Assembly: GCA_028284285.1 (NCBI GenBank)
Contig: JANQSA010000055.1
Span: forward strand, 124,001-188,000
Reading direction: 5' to 3'
From: Croceivirga sp.
Lineage (GTDB): Bacteria > Bacteroidota > Bacteroidia > Flavobacteriales > Flavobacteriaceae
Length of the DNA: 64,000 bases
Both the position numbers and the translations under genes were made by a program. The notes beneath the pieces were generated by a model, which saw only the letters and a list, made by a program, of their open reading frames with translations, had not been told where the DNA came from and did no database searches. Positions 52,082 to 61,353 of this stretch are shown in pieces. Within the stretch, counting starts at the first letter, position 1, and every line of letters starts with the position of its first letter.

Positions 52082-53557
52082 CTATCCTATAGGTTTCATT
52101 GCGGTCATTGACGCTCTGAGTTGTTCTCCAACCACTTCCACCGGATGTTCCCGAATGGCCTTGTTCACCGCAATCAGCCTTCTGTTATCTACGCCATGAT
52201 CACTGCCTTCTCCATATTTTCTACCAATCACATCCGTGTCCACCTGCTTCATGAAATCGGCCAACAGGGGTTTACAGGCATGATCGAACAGATAACATCC
52301 GTACTCCGCAGTATCGGAAATGACACGATTCATTTCAAATAGTTTTTTTCGTGCGATGGTATTCGCAATTAATGGGGTTTCATGCAGGGATTCATAGTAG
52401 GCGGATTCTGCAATGATCCCGGATTCTGTCATGGTTTCAAAGGCCAGTTCCACTCCCGCCTTAACAAAGGCCGCTAATAATACCCCGTGATCATAGTATT
52501 CCTGTTCCGAAATAGCCTCATTTCCCGCCGGGGTCTTTTCAAAAGCGGTTTCTCCCGTTGCCGCCCTCCAGCTTAGCAGGTCTTTATCATCATTCGCCCA
52601 ATCTTCCATCATGGTTTTGGAAAAATGTCCACTCATGATATCGTCCATATGCTTTTCAAACAATGAGCGCATTATTTGCTTCATTTCCTCGGCCAGATCA
52701 AAGGCTTTGATTTTTGCCGGATTGGACAAGCGATCCATCATATTCGTAATGCCGCCCTGTTTTAGCCCCTCGGTTATTGTTTCCCAGCCGTATTGCACCA
52801 ATTTGGAGGCATACCCCGGGGCTATCCCCTTTTCAATCATCTTATCAAAGCTTAAAATGGATCCGGTTTGTAACAAACCGCAAAGAATGGTCTGTTCCCC
52901 CATTAAGTCCGATTTTACTTCGGCCACAAAAGAGGACTCCAGTACGCCTGCTTTATGGCCTCCCGTACCTGCCGCATAGGCCTTGGCCTGCTCCAATCCT
53001 TTTCCTTCCGGATCATTTTCCGGGTGGACGGCAATTAATGTAGGGACGCCAAATCCTCTTTTATACTCTTCTCGCACTTCAGAACCCGGGCTTTTGGGTG
53101 CTACCATGATTACTGTCAGATCCTCCCGAATTTGCATTCCCTCTTCCACAATATTGAAGCCATGGGAATACGACAAGGTTGCTCCTTTTTTCATTAAAGG
53201 CATAACGGCGCTAACCACATTGGTGTGTTGCTTGTCCGGGGTAAGGTTAATGACCAAATCTGCGTTCGGGATCAGTTCTTCATAGGTCCCAACGGTAAAG
53301 TTATTTTCTACGGCGTTTTGATAGGATTGCCTTTTCTCCCGGATCGCTGCCTGCCGCAATGCGTAGGAAACATCTAGTCCGGAATCCCGCATATTCAATC
53401 CCTGGTTCAAACCTTGTGCCCCGCAGCCTACGATCACAATTTTCTTTCCTTTCAATGCGCTTACACCATCAGAAAATTCGTGAACGTCCATAAATCGGCA
53501 TTTCCCCAATTGTTTTAATTGGTCTCGCAAGGATAGTGTATTGAAGTAGTTTGTCAT
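52082..53557 (-). CDS. ilvC: ketol-acid reductoisomerase, class II
   Basis: NADPH-dependent enzyme that rearranges and reduces acetolactate or acetohydroxybutyrate. The 491-residue length is that of the class II form with a duplicated C-terminal domain (as in E. coli), not the 330-residue class I. The Rossmann motif is [18 protein letters not shown] near residue 45; [18 protein letters not shown] and the E-x3-E-x-D-like [16 protein letters not shown] ligands follow. Position: after ilvN by 17 bases in the operon. Confidence 0.96.
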   Translation of the reverse strand: MTNYFNTLSLRDQLKQLGKCRFMDVHEFSDGVSALKGKKIVIVGCGAQGLNQGLNMRDSGLDVSYALRQAAIREKRQSYQNAVENNFTVGTYEELIPNADLVINLTPDKQHTNVVSAVMPLMKKGATLSYSHGFNIVEEGMQIREDLTVIMVAPKSPGSEVREEYKRGFGVPTLIAVHPENDPEGKGLEQAKAYAAGTGGHKAGVLESSFVAEVKSDLMGEQTILCGLLQTGSILSFDKMIEKGIAPGYASKLVQYGWETITEGLKQGGITNMMDRLSNPAKIKAFDLAEEMKQIMRSLFEKHMDDIMSGHFSKTMMEDWANDDKDLLSWRAATGETAFEKTPAGNEAISEQEYYDHGVLLAAFVKAGVELAFETMTESGIIAESAYYESLHETPLIANTIARKKLFEMNRVISDTAEYGCYLFDHACKPLLADFMKQVDTDVIGRKYGEGSDHGVDNRRLIAVNKAIREHPVEVVGEQLRASMTAMKPIG

Positions 53558-53574
53558 TTTAAAAGCCTTAGTAC

Positions 53575-54108
53575 TTAGTTATTGTTTAATTGAAATTCTT
53601 CTAAAAGTTCGGTTATCCGCATCTCTGCCTTTGTAACGGCAATCCGTCCGGAACGTACAAATTGCATGATACCAAAGGGCTCCAGCCGATCATGCATTTC
53701 ATCAATTTCATGTCGTCTTCCTGTTTTAGCCAAAACAAAGAATTCCCGGTGAACGGTTACAATTTTGGAGTTACTTTCTTTGATGGCATTTTGAATTTGA
53801 GGCTCATCAAAAAGCAAAGCGGATTTTATTTTAAAAAGCGCAGACTCCTGATAAACAATTTCATCATCCGTGTGATAAAACGTTTTAATCACCTCTACCT
53901 GCTTTTCTATTTGTTGTACTATTTTACGGGTCCAGTCCTCCGTGGTAAAAACAACTATTGTAAACTTAGAAACATGTTCAATTTCTGATTTTGAAACATT
54001 TAATCCCTCTATATTAATGTGTCGCTTTAAAAATATACCGGAGATCCTGTTCAATAATCCCACACTGTTTTCCGAATAGACGGAAATGGTAAACCATTGC
54101 TTTTCCAT
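53575..54108 (-). CDS. ilvN: acetolactate synthase small (regulatory) subunit
   Basis: A 177-residue regulatory subunit with an N-terminal ACT domain ([32 protein letters not shown]) that binds valine for feedback control of the catalytic subunit IlvB, and a C-terminal domain with [23 protein letters not shown]. Its length is slightly above the usual 160-170. It follows the O-methyltransferase gene by 4 bases, not ilvB itself, an unusual order. Confidence 0.93.
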   Translation of the reverse strand: MEKQWFTISVYSENSVGLLNRISGIFLKRHINIEGLNVSKSEIEHVSKFTIVVFTTEDWTRKIVQQIEKQVEVIKTFYHTDDEIVYQESALFKIKSALLFDEPQIQNAIKESNSKIVTVHREFFVLAKTGRRHEIDEMHDRLEPFGIMQFVRSGRIAVTKAEMRITELLEEFQLNNN

Positions 54109-54112
54109 ATAT

Positions 54113-54673
54113 CTATTTTTTCACTGCTATAGTAATCCCTGTTGACCAATCCATATTCACAACTTCCATATCTTTCCTTTCCGCTAAAGCCCTCGTAAAG
54201 TTTTCAACATTAACTTCATGTCCCTGGGGCCAATTGAACTGTGGCAACAAATCATCTACCACATAAAAGCCTCCGGGTTTCAGCAATGCGATTACTTCGT
54301 TTTGTTGACTGAACTTTCCGGGCCAGGCATCTGCAAAGATCAAATCAAATCTCTTCCTTTGATTGTTTTCAATCCAAACTGCAGCATCTTCACAAATGAT
54401 AGTAACCCTTTGGTCTTCTGCAAAATAGGTGCTTACCAGTTCCACCAGGGCCGCATCGTTGTCTAAAGAGATCACCCTGGAATCCGTGTCCATTCCTGCC
54501 ACAATACAGGCTAATGAAAGGCCGGTTCCAGTTCCCAATTCCAAAAAATTACCTTTGGTTTTGGAAGCCACCAACGTCTTTAGCAAGTTTCCAAAACCAA
54601 TATCCGAACCCATGGTAAATCCAATTTCCCCGGATTTTGCCAGAAGGGCATCGTACACCGAAGGTTTTTGCAT
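54113..54673 (-). CDS. class I SAM-dependent O-methyltransferase-like protein within the ilv operon
   Basis: A 186-residue Rossmann methyltransferase, similar to caffeoyl-CoA-type O-methyltransferases. SAM motif LELGTGTGLSLACIVAG is near residue 40, and the acid motif VISLDNDAALVELV, then DLIFADAWPGKFSQ and GGFYVVDDLLPQ. It is inserted between ilvB (14 bases upstream) and ilvN (4 bases downstream), so it is translated with acetolactate synthase. Its substrate is unknown; small catechol-like or carboxylate acceptors are typical of the family. The position between the subunits of one enzyme is odd. Confidence 0.83.
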   Translation of the reverse strand: MQKPSVYDALLAKSGEIGFTMGSDIGFGNLLKTLVASKTKGNFLELGTGTGLSLACIVAGMDTDSRVISLDNDAALVELVSTYFAEDQRVTIICEDAAVWIENNQRKRFDLIFADAWPGKFSQQNEVIALLKPGGFYVVDDLLPQFNWPQGHEVNVENFTRALAERKDMEVVNMDWSTGITIAVKK

Positions 54674-54687
54674 AGCCTTGTGTCTCC

Positions 54688-56421
54688 CTATTTTAACCGA
54701 ATATCGGATACTGAGGCGCCTGAAGGGATCATTGGAAACACATTATCCTCCTTTTCCACCACCACTTCCAGGAAATAGGGCCCCTTAAACGCCATCATTT
54801 CCTGAACCGCCGTTTTTAAGTCCGTACGTTCGTTTACCCGATTCGCTTTAATATGATAGCCTTCGGCAATCTTCACAAAATCCGGATTCGTCATGACGGT
54901 AGAAGCGTATCTGCTTTCAAAAAAGAGTTCCTGCCACTGACGTACCATCCCCAAATGGTCATTGTTCAATACCACTATCTTTACAGCCAACTGATGTTGA
55001 AATATGACACCGAGCTCCTGGATCGTCATCTGATAGCCCCCATCGCCAATTACAGCTACCACCTCACGCTCAGGCGCTCCCATTTTAGCCCCTATTGCAG
55101 CGGGAAGTGCAAACCCCATAGTGCCTAAGCCACCTGAAGTAATATTGCTTTTAGACTGCTTGAATTTAGCATACCGGCATGCGATCATCTGGTGCTGACC
55201 CACATCGGTAACAATTACCGCTTTATGCCCGGAAGCCAAATTGATCTCCTCAATAACCTCTCCCATGGTTAGCCCCGGTTTTTCAGGATGCAGGTCCTGT
55301 TGGATCACGGTGGTGAACTCTTCCTCATATTTTTTATCAAATTCTGCCCGCCACTGTTCATGACTATTGCTCTTCACCAGAGGCAATAGCAAGGATAGCG
55401 TCTCTTTGCAATCGCCCATTACGGCCACATCCGGTTTTATGTTCTTGCCCACTTCTGCAGGATCAATTTCAAAGTGGATCACCTTGGCCTGTTTTGCGTA
55501 GGTATCCAATTTTCCGGTCACCCGATCGTCAAATCGCATTCCGATGGCCAGCAAAACATCGCACTCGTTGGTGAGCACATTGGGGCCATAGTTCCCGTGC
55601 ATACCTACCATCCCCACATTTAACGGATGATCCGTATCCATAGCGGATAGCCCCATTATGGTCCAGGCGGCAGGAATACCCGTTTTTTCCACCAATGCCT
55701 TGAGCTCTTCCTCTGCCTCACCTAAAATAACCCCCTGACCAAAGACAATATAGGGTCGTTTTGCCTGGTTGATAAGTACCGCTGCCTCCTGTAAAGCGCC
55801 CTTATCTGGTTTTGGCACTGGTTTGTAGCTACGCACCCCCACGCACTTTTGATAGGTGAAGTCCAATTCATCAAATTGGGCATTCTTTGTAATATCAATT
55901 AATACAGGGCCTGGTCTTCCTGATTTGGCAATATAGAAGGCCCTGGCAAAGATCTCAGGGATCTCAGCCGCCTTGGTGATTTGATAGTTCCATTTGGTTA
56001 CAGGAGTAGAGATCCCTACAATATCCGTTTCCTGAAAGGCATCCGACCCTAATAAATGCCGCGGCACCTGACCTGTTATACAAACAATGGGTGTAGAGTC
56101 TATCTGGGCATCGGCAAGGCCGGTAACCAGATTGGTGGCCCCGGGACCGGAAGTAGCCATAGCTACCCCGACTTTACCGCTGACCCTGGCATAACCTTGT
56201 GCCGCATGGGTAGCGCCTTGTTCATGCCTGGTTAACACATGGGTCAATTTATCCTGAAATTTGTAGAGTTCGTCATACACCGGCATAATAGCCCCGCCGG
56301 GATACCCATAGATCAGATCTACCCCTTCCTGCAACAAACAATGAATAATAGCTTCTGCTCCCGACATTCGGATGGAGGTGTTTACTTTTTGTACTTGTTG
56401 TTCAGCTTTTGCCGTTTCCAT
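54688..56421 (-). CDS. ilvB: acetolactate synthase large subunit
   Basis: Catalytic thiamine-diphosphate and FAD subunit of acetohydroxyacid synthase. The frame is open from 56484, but ATG 56421 (METAKAEQQV) lies after the ilvD stop and gives the standard 577 residues. Landmarks: GYPGGAIMPVYDEL, RHEQGATHAAQGYARVSGKVG (catalytic Glu), GQVPRHLLGSDAFQE, GDGGYQMTIQELG and NNDHLGMVRQWQ (ThDP site). It is 10 bases after ilvD. Confidence 0.95.
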   Translation of the reverse strand: METAKAEQQVQKVNTSIRMSGAEAIIHCLLQEGVDLIYGYPGGAIMPVYDELYKFQDKLTHVLTRHEQGATHAAQGYARVSGKVGVAMATSGPGATNLVTGLADAQIDSTPIVCITGQVPRHLLGSDAFQETDIVGISTPVTKWNYQITKAAEIPEIFARAFYIAKSGRPGPVLIDITKNAQFDELDFTYQKCVGVRSYKPVPKPDKGALQEAAVLINQAKRPYIVFGQGVILGEAEEELKALVEKTGIPAAWTIMGLSAMDTDHPLNVGMVGMHGNYGPNVLTNECDVLLAIGMRFDDRVTGKLDTYAKQAKVIHFEIDPAEVGKNIKPDVAVMGDCKETLSLLLPLVKSNSHEQWRAEFDKKYEEEFTTVIQQDLHPEKPGLTMGEVIEEINLASGHKAVIVTDVGQHQMIACRYAKFKQSKSNITSGGLGTMGFALPAAIGAKMGAPEREVVAVIGDGGYQMTIQELGVIFQHQLAVKIVVLNNDHLGMVRQWQELFFESRYASTVMTNPDFVKIAEGYHIKANRVNERTDLKTAVQEMMAFKGPYFLEVVVEKEDNVFPMIPSGASVSDIRLK

Positions 56422-56431
56422 AAGCTCACTT

Positions 56432-58108
56432 TTAGAATTCGTCAGTGACACAACCTTCCGAAGCGGAGGCCACTGTTTTTGCATATTTGTAAAGACTTCC
56501 TTTGCTTACTTTAAGTTGAGGTTGTTTCCACTTTGCTTTTCGTTTCACTAGTTCGTCCGATGACAAGGCCACGGAAATGGTGTTCTTTTTGGCATCTATG
56601 GTGATCCTATCACCATCCTCTAACAAAGCGATGTTTCCACCTTCCTGTGCCTCCGGGGTAATATGTCCTACCACAAAACCGTGTGTTCCCCCGGAGAATC
56701 GGCCATCGGTTATCAAAGCTACCTCCTTCCCCAGACCGGCTCCCATAATAGCAGCGGTTGGTTTTAACATTTCCGGCATTCCCGGCCCTCCTTTGGGGCC
56801 TTCATAGCGGATGACCACCACATCTCCTTTTTTAACCAGGCCTTCTTTAATACCGGCATTTGCTTCAAATTCCCCGTCAAATACTTTAGCCGGACCGGAA
56901 AAATACAGGCCTTCTTTTCCTGTTATTTTAGCCACGGCGCCGGTTTCCGCTACGTTGCCATACAAAATGCGAATATGGCCGGTTTCCTTGATGGGGTGAT
57001 CCAGATCATGAACCACCTGCTGCCCTTCTGACAAGCCCGGAAGATCCGCTAAATTCTCTGCAATGGTTTTCCCGGTAATCGTAAGGCAGTCCCCATGAAG
57101 CATGCCTTTTTCCAACATAAACTTCATAACGGCAGGAATTCCCCCTGCGCGATGTACATCTTCCATCAGGAATTTTCCACTAGGCTTCAGATCCGCCAAA
57201 AAAGGTGTGGTATCACTAATACGTTGAAAATCATCCAATCCAAAATCTATCCCCGCTGCTTTGGCAATGGCCAGGAAATGCAGGACCGCATTGGTAGAGC
57301 CTCCAAGTACCGTGATCAACCGAATGGCATTTTCCAACGATTCTTTGGTGATGATATCCGAAGGTTTGATATCCTTTTCCAAAAGATGACGCAATGCTTT
57401 TCCCGAAGCAATGCAATCCTCCTTTTTTTCTTTTCCGGTAGCGGGATTGGAGGAGTTATACGGCATGGCCATCCCTAAAGCTTCAATTGCAGATGCCATG
57501 GTATTGGCGGTATACATCCCTCCGCAAGCTCCCGCTCCGGGGCACGCATTTTGGATCACCGCTTTGTATTCCTCTTCGTTGATTGTTCCTGCCACTTTTT
57601 CACCCCAGGCCTCAAAAGCGCTTACTACATCTAATTTCTTGTCATTCAAGCACCCTGACGCGATGGTTCCTCCATATACCAAAACAGAGGGGCGGTTCAA
57701 CCGTATCATGGCCATCAGCGCACCCGGCATGTTCTTATCACATCCCACTACGGTTACCAGTCCATCATAATTCATGGCTTGTACTACCGTCTCCATAGAA
57801 TCCGCGATGATATCACGGGAAGGTAGCGAATACCGCATCCCATAGGTTCCCATGGAAATCCCATCACTAACCCCTATGGTATTAAAAATAAGTCCTACTA
57901 ATTCCTTGGATTGGATGCCTTGTTTTACGTAACCGGAAAGGGTATTTAAATGCATATTGCAAGGATTCCCTTCATACCCCGTACTTCCAATTCCGATCAA
58001 CGGCTTTTTCAGATCGTCATCGCTTAAACCAATAGCATGTAGCATGGCTTGTGCTGCAGGTTGCGTGGGATCTTGAGTGACATTTTTGCTGTATTTGTTC
58101 AGTTCCAT
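56432..58108 (-). CDS. ilvD: dihydroxy-acid dehydratase
   Basis: Iron-sulfur enzyme that dehydrates 2,3-dihydroxy acids to 2-oxo acids in valine and isoleucine synthesis. The 558-residue product has the three cluster-binding cysteines in [16 protein letters not shown] and [12 protein letters not shown]; also GGTIASGC and [20 protein letters not shown] near the end. It is first in the operon, and a -7-like element lies 50 bases upstream. No leader peptide or attenuator is visible in the short leader. Confidence 0.96.
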   Translation of the reverse strand: MELNKYSKNVTQDPTQPAAQAMLHAIGLSDDDLKKPLIGIGSTGYEGNPCNMHLNTLSGYVKQGIQSKELVGLIFNTIGVSDGISMGTYGMRYSLPSRDIIADSMETVVQAMNYDGLVTVVGCDKNMPGALMAMIRLNRPSVLVYGGTIASGCLNDKKLDVVSAFEAWGEKVAGTINEEEYKAVIQNACPGAGACGGMYTANTMASAIEALGMAMPYNSSNPATGKEKKEDCIASGKALRHLLEKDIKPSDIITKESLENAIRLITVLGGSTNAVLHFLAIAKAAGIDFGLDDFQRISDTTPFLADLKPSGKFLMEDVHRAGGIPAVMKFMLEKGMLHGDCLTITGKTIAENLADLPGLSEGQQVVHDLDHPIKETGHIRILYGNVAETGAVAKITGKEGLYFSGPAKVFDGEFEANAGIKEGLVKKGDVVVIRYEGPKGGPGMPEMLKPTAAIMGAGLGKEVALITDGRFSGGTHGFVVGHITPEAQEGGNIALLEDGDRITIDAKKNTISVALSSDELVKRKAKWKQPQLKVSKGSLYKYAKTVASASEGCVTDEF

Positions 58109-58157
58109 TGAAAAAAAAGTAATACCCTGATACTACGTTGCGATTTTCTTTAGCTTT

Positions 58158-58165
58158 CAAAGATA
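58158..58165 (-). promoter_or_regulatory. candidate -7 element of the ilv operon
   Basis: TATCTTTG on the minus strand fits TAnnTTTG, 49 bases before the ilvD ATG. No TTG at the -33 spacing. The resulting leader of about 45 bases is too short for a transcription attenuator. Confidence 0.38.
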
Positions 58166-58313
58166 AATCATTCGCATACCCTATATTTTTAACAGTTTTT
58201 CCCTTTTTAAACCCACCGCAGCAAAATTGAATGTAATTATTTGTTTAACAGTTGCTTAAATCATTTTTTGATCCAATACCCAATTAAAAAAGCGACCATA
58301 AAAACCAATCTGC

Positions 58314-58321
58314 TATCTTTG
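58314..58321 (+). promoter_or_regulatory. candidate -7 element of the nitroreductase gene
   Basis: TATCTTTG matches TAnnTTTG and ends only 6 bases before ATG 58328. If it is used, the message starts at or within a few bases of the start codon. Confidence 0.42.
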
Positions 58322-58327
58322 GGAAAT

Positions 58328-59053
58328 ATGGAAAAATCCGTTTCCGAGGCGATAGCCTACCGCAGGTCTGTGCGGGTTTTTAAGGAGACCCCTTTGGACC
58401 CGGAAAAAATCAAAAGCTGTATTGAAAACGCAACATTGGCGGCAACCAGCAGCAACCTCCAGCTATGGGAATTTTACCATATTACGGATACTACAGCACT
58501 AAAGCAGATGGTTAACGCCTGTTTGGGACAAAACGCTGCCAAATACGCACAGCAAATGGTTGTAGTAGTGGCCAGAAAAGACCTATGGCGTACCAGGGCG
58601 AAAGCCAACATTGCCTTTTTAAAAGCAAGTTTTGAAAGTAAAGGGGATAAAGGAACCGGCAAGCGGGAGAAATTTGCCTTGAACTACTATCAAAAATTGA
58701 TCCCTACCGTCTATTTCGATCTTTTTGGAATATTGGGTGGGCTGAAATACTGCATCTTTCAGATCATAGGACTGTTTAAGCCGGTATACCGGCAAGTCCG
58801 GAATTCGGACCTACGCATTGTAGCACATAAAAGTGCCGGTCTGGCGGCGCAGAACTTTATGATAAGTATGGCAGCGTTGGGCTATGATACCTGCCCGATG
58901 GAAGGAAGTGATACCCTCCGGGTCAAACGTATACTGAAATTGCCGAGAGGTGCCGAGGTAAACATGGTAATTGCCTGCGGCTTACGGGACGAAAAGGGCG
59001 TTTACGGTCCCCGGTTTCGCCTTCCTTTTGAGTCGGTGTATCACCGGATCTGA
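58328..59053 (+). CDS. nitroreductase family protein
   Basis: A 241-residue FMN-binding oxidoreductase of the nitroreductase fold. Start ATG 58328 (MEKSVSEAIAYRRSVRVFKE) fits the family's R-R-S-x-R-x-F/Y beginning for the FMN phosphate; the frame is open 29 codons upstream but reads no family sequence. SSNLQLWEFYHI, SAGLAAQNFMISMAALGYDTCPMEG and VIACGLRDEKG are the other core blocks. A natural substrate is not predictable. It converges with pxpC, sharing 13 bases of 3' end. Confidence 0.87.
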   Translation: MEKSVSEAIAYRRSVRVFKETPLDPEKIKSCIENATLAATSSNLQLWEFYHITDTTALKQMVNACLGQNAAKYAQQMVVVVARKDLWRTRAKANIAFLKASFESKGDKGTGKREKFALNYYQKLIPTVYFDLFGILGGLKYCIFQIIGLFKPVYRQVRNSDLRIVAHKSAGLAAQNFMISMAALGYDTCPMEGSDTLRVKRILKLPRGAEVNMVIACGLRDEKGVYGPRFRLPFESVYHRI

Positions 59054-59889
59054 ATTCTTTTAAACCGTAGAGTATCTGCTGTCTTTTTTTGTGCCATAAC
59101 GGCTATTGCCCGGGTAGAAAGCTGTAGGATACGGAGGTAGCCTCCGGTGGTCTGCCCATCTTTCATCAAAACGATCAGCTTTCCTTCGGGGGTCATTTGA
59201 ACCGTTCCGGGCAAGACTGCCGAAGTAAGCATACTATAGGAATGCTCTCCTATTTTTTCCTCCAACCGGTAGGCCATTCTGTCATTCTCTTTAGAAACTG
59301 TAAAATCGGTTGCAAACAACAACTTTTTCTGAGTATCCGTAAGCAGATCCCACTCCGGGCCTTCGGTTACTTCAATTTCCAATGCATCCAGATAGTCTTC
59401 CGTTTTGATCTGCGGTATTCTTGGTTCAAAATGCGATACTTTGGGATAGGACAACCCGGCATTTTCTTCAATGGTCTTTTTTTCGGTGACGGGCGGATAT
59501 TGGGAAGCGCTGCCCAGTACAGCCTCCGTCTGGAACCCTCCTTTGATCCCTAAATAAGTTCGAAACCCTTTTACCAATTTTCCAAATGAAAGCAAGTCGC
59601 CTGCAACCACCTTATATACCTGGTAAAGCTGTATCGGGTTCTCATTTAAACCGGGGGAAATATCTGCACCGGAAATACAGATGTAGGTATCCTGCTCAAA
59701 CAACAGCTTTGGTCCGGTCATGGTAATTTCCAGCACTGCTGCGTCGGAAGGATTTTCAAGTAGCGTGTTTACGTGATGCCGGGCGAGGTCATCCATAGTG
59801 CCGGATACGGGCACGCCTTTGTGTCGCCAATGCCTTCTGCCTGCATCCTGAAGGGTGGTGTAGAAACCCGGGGCAATCACTTTAAGCAT
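59041..59889 (-). CDS. pxpC: 5-oxoprolinase subunit C (biotin-dependent carboxylase-like, KipA)
   Basis: The PxpABC complex hydrolyses 5-oxoproline to glutamate with ATP; PxpC and PxpB form one part. This 282-residue subunit begins at ATG 59889 (MLKVIAPGFYTTLQDAGR); the frame runs 23 codons further upstream inside pxpB. Family blocks are LQDAGRRHWRHKGVPVSGTMDD, GDLLSFGKLVKGFRTYLGIKGGF and TVQMTPEGKLIVLMKDGQTTGGYLRI. It overlaps pxpB by 8 bases and is last in the operon. Confidence 0.9.
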   Translation of the reverse strand: MLKVIAPGFYTTLQDAGRRHWRHKGVPVSGTMDDLARHHVNTLLENPSDAAVLEITMTGPKLLFEQDTYICISGADISPGLNENPIQLYQVYKVVAGDLLSFGKLVKGFRTYLGIKGGFQTEAVLGSASQYPPVTEKKTIEENAGLSYPKVSHFEPRIPQIKTEDYLDALEIEVTEGPEWDLLTDTQKKLLFATDFTVSKENDRMAYRLEEKIGEHSYSMLTSAVLPGTVQMTPEGKLIVLMKDGQTTGGYLRILQLSTRAIAVMAQKKTADTLRFKRIQIR

Positions 59890-60613
59890 GAAACTCTTCT
59901 TTTTCAGGTGTATATATGCCGACTTCCGCCTCAATTTTGTGAAGCTCGTATTCCGCACGTTCTATAGGGATAAATTGGATCTTGTCACCGACACTGGCAA
60001 AACAGGGATCCGCTGCATGTGGATTAAATAATGGAACGGGGCATCGGCCAATAATGTTCCACCCACCGGGGGAATCTTGTGGGTAGACTCCTGTTTGTTT
60101 TCCTGCCAGGCCCACAGAGCCTTTAGCAACACGTAATCTCGGTGTTTTTTTTCTTTTGATTTCCAGTGCATTAGGCAATCCTCCGAGGTACATAAACCCT
60201 GGCAAAAACCCAATGCCATAAACCGTATACACGTGAGAAGTGTGTTTACGGATCACTTCCGGAATGGGCAGCAGCAGTGCTTCCGCTACCGCTTCCAGAT
60301 CAATTCCGAATTCCAGATCATAACAAACGGGAAGCTTCCAAAGGTGTTGCTTTAAATGCAACTCAGGTTTTGGCATTTCATACCATGAAAAAAGCTGATC
60401 TCTCATTTTTTGATAATCAAAATCGGCATAACTATTTATAAGCGTTAAGGAGTTGTAGGCCGGGATCATCTCCCAGGAATCCTCCAGTTTTGTCTTTAAG
60501 AAGTGTTGGTAGGTTAAAATGTGTTTTAAAACAGCCTCATCCACTTGTCTGGGCCATTCGATGAGTATTGCCGTTTTTCCGAAGGATTTAAGCGTTATGG
60601 GGAACTGGCTCAC
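59882..60613 (-). CDS. pxpB: 5-oxoprolinase subunit B (KipI-like)
   Basis: A 243-residue member of the PxpB/KipI family, with the core CYDLEFGIDLEAVAEALLLP, the HTSHVYTVYGIGFLPGFMYLGGLP block and RVAKGSVGLAGKQTGVYPQDSPGGWNIIG. The Gly-Phe-x-Pro-Gly-Phe motif and the PGGWNIIGR end are diagnostic. It overlaps pxpA by 4 bases upstream and pxpC by 8 bases downstream, so the three subunits are translated as one module. KipI of Bacillus also inhibits a sporulation kinase, but no such role fits here. Confidence 0.93.
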   Translation of the reverse strand: MSQFPITLKSFGKTAILIEWPRQVDEAVLKHILTYQHFLKTKLEDSWEMIPAYNSLTLINSYADFDYQKMRDQLFSWYEMPKPELHLKQHLWKLPVCYDLEFGIDLEAVAEALLLPIPEVIRKHTSHVYTVYGIGFLPGFMYLGGLPNALEIKRKKTPRLRVAKGSVGLAGKQTGVYPQDSPGGWNIIGRCPVPLFNPHAADPCFASVGDKIQFIPIERAEYELHKIEAEVGIYTPEKEEFHA

Positions 60614-61350
60614 TTTGCAATTTGAATGTTATGTTTCGGTAATTCTTTATGAAGATACGCCAATATTTCCAATGCATCGGGCGTATCACCATGAATACAG
60701 AAAGTATCCGCTTTAATATCCAGAATTTCCCCATTTACCGTCTTCACCTTTTCTTGTTGCACCATACGTACCACATGTTCCAAAACCGCTTGGGGCGTAG
60801 TGATCACAGCACGGTCCGATCTTCTTGAAACCAAACTCAAATCCGGATTGTAGTTTCTGTCCCCAAAGGCTTCAAATTGTACCGATATACCGGAGTTCCG
60901 GGCAATTTTAGCTGCTTCCGACTGAAATGGCGCATAGAGATAGCGATCTTGCAGGTATTCCCCTGCCGCTTCTAAAAAGGCCATCGCTATTCCCGGATCG
61001 TGTACCATACTATTGTATAATGCGCCATGCGGTTTGATATGATGCCATTGGCCCTTTTCCTCATTTACAATGGTATGGAAATTGCCCAATTGTTCCCGAA
61101 TACTTTGCTGCAATATAGTATCCGGAATATCCAAAACCTTCCGCCCAAAATTTTCTTTGTCCGGATACCCGGGATGGGCTCCTATTTTTACGGCATGCCT
61201 TTGGGCAATACGAATGGTTTCCCGGATGGAATCCATATCCCCGGCATGCCCACCACAGGCGATATTGCATGAAGTGACCAAGGGCAGAAGATCTGCCTCA
61301 TTCCCGAGGCCCTCCCCTACATCCGCATTAATGTCTATTTTGATGGTCAT
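60610..61350 (-). CDS. pxpA: 5-oxoprolinase subunit A (LamB/YcsF family)
   Basis: A 246-residue YcsF/LamB-fold subunit, the probable catalytic part of the ATP-dependent 5-oxoprolinase. It starts IKIDINADVGEGLGNEADLLP, then SCNIACGGHAGDM, AHPGYPDKENFGRK, KPHGALYN, EAFGDRNYNPDLSL and FCIHGDTPDALE, all near-universal in the family. It follows the Nramp-like transporter gene by 3 bases and overlaps pxpB by 4. Confidence 0.95.
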   Translation of the reverse strand: MTIKIDINADVGEGLGNEADLLPLVTSCNIACGGHAGDMDSIRETIRIAQRHAVKIGAHPGYPDKENFGRKVLDIPDTILQQSIREQLGNFHTIVNEEKGQWHHIKPHGALYNSMVHDPGIAMAFLEAAGEYLQDRYLYAPFQSEAAKIARNSGISVQFEAFGDRNYNPDLSLVSRRSDRAVITTPQAVLEHVVRMVQQEKVKTVNGEILDIKADTFCIHGDTPDALEILAYLHKELPKHNIQIAK

Positions 61351-61353
61351 GGT

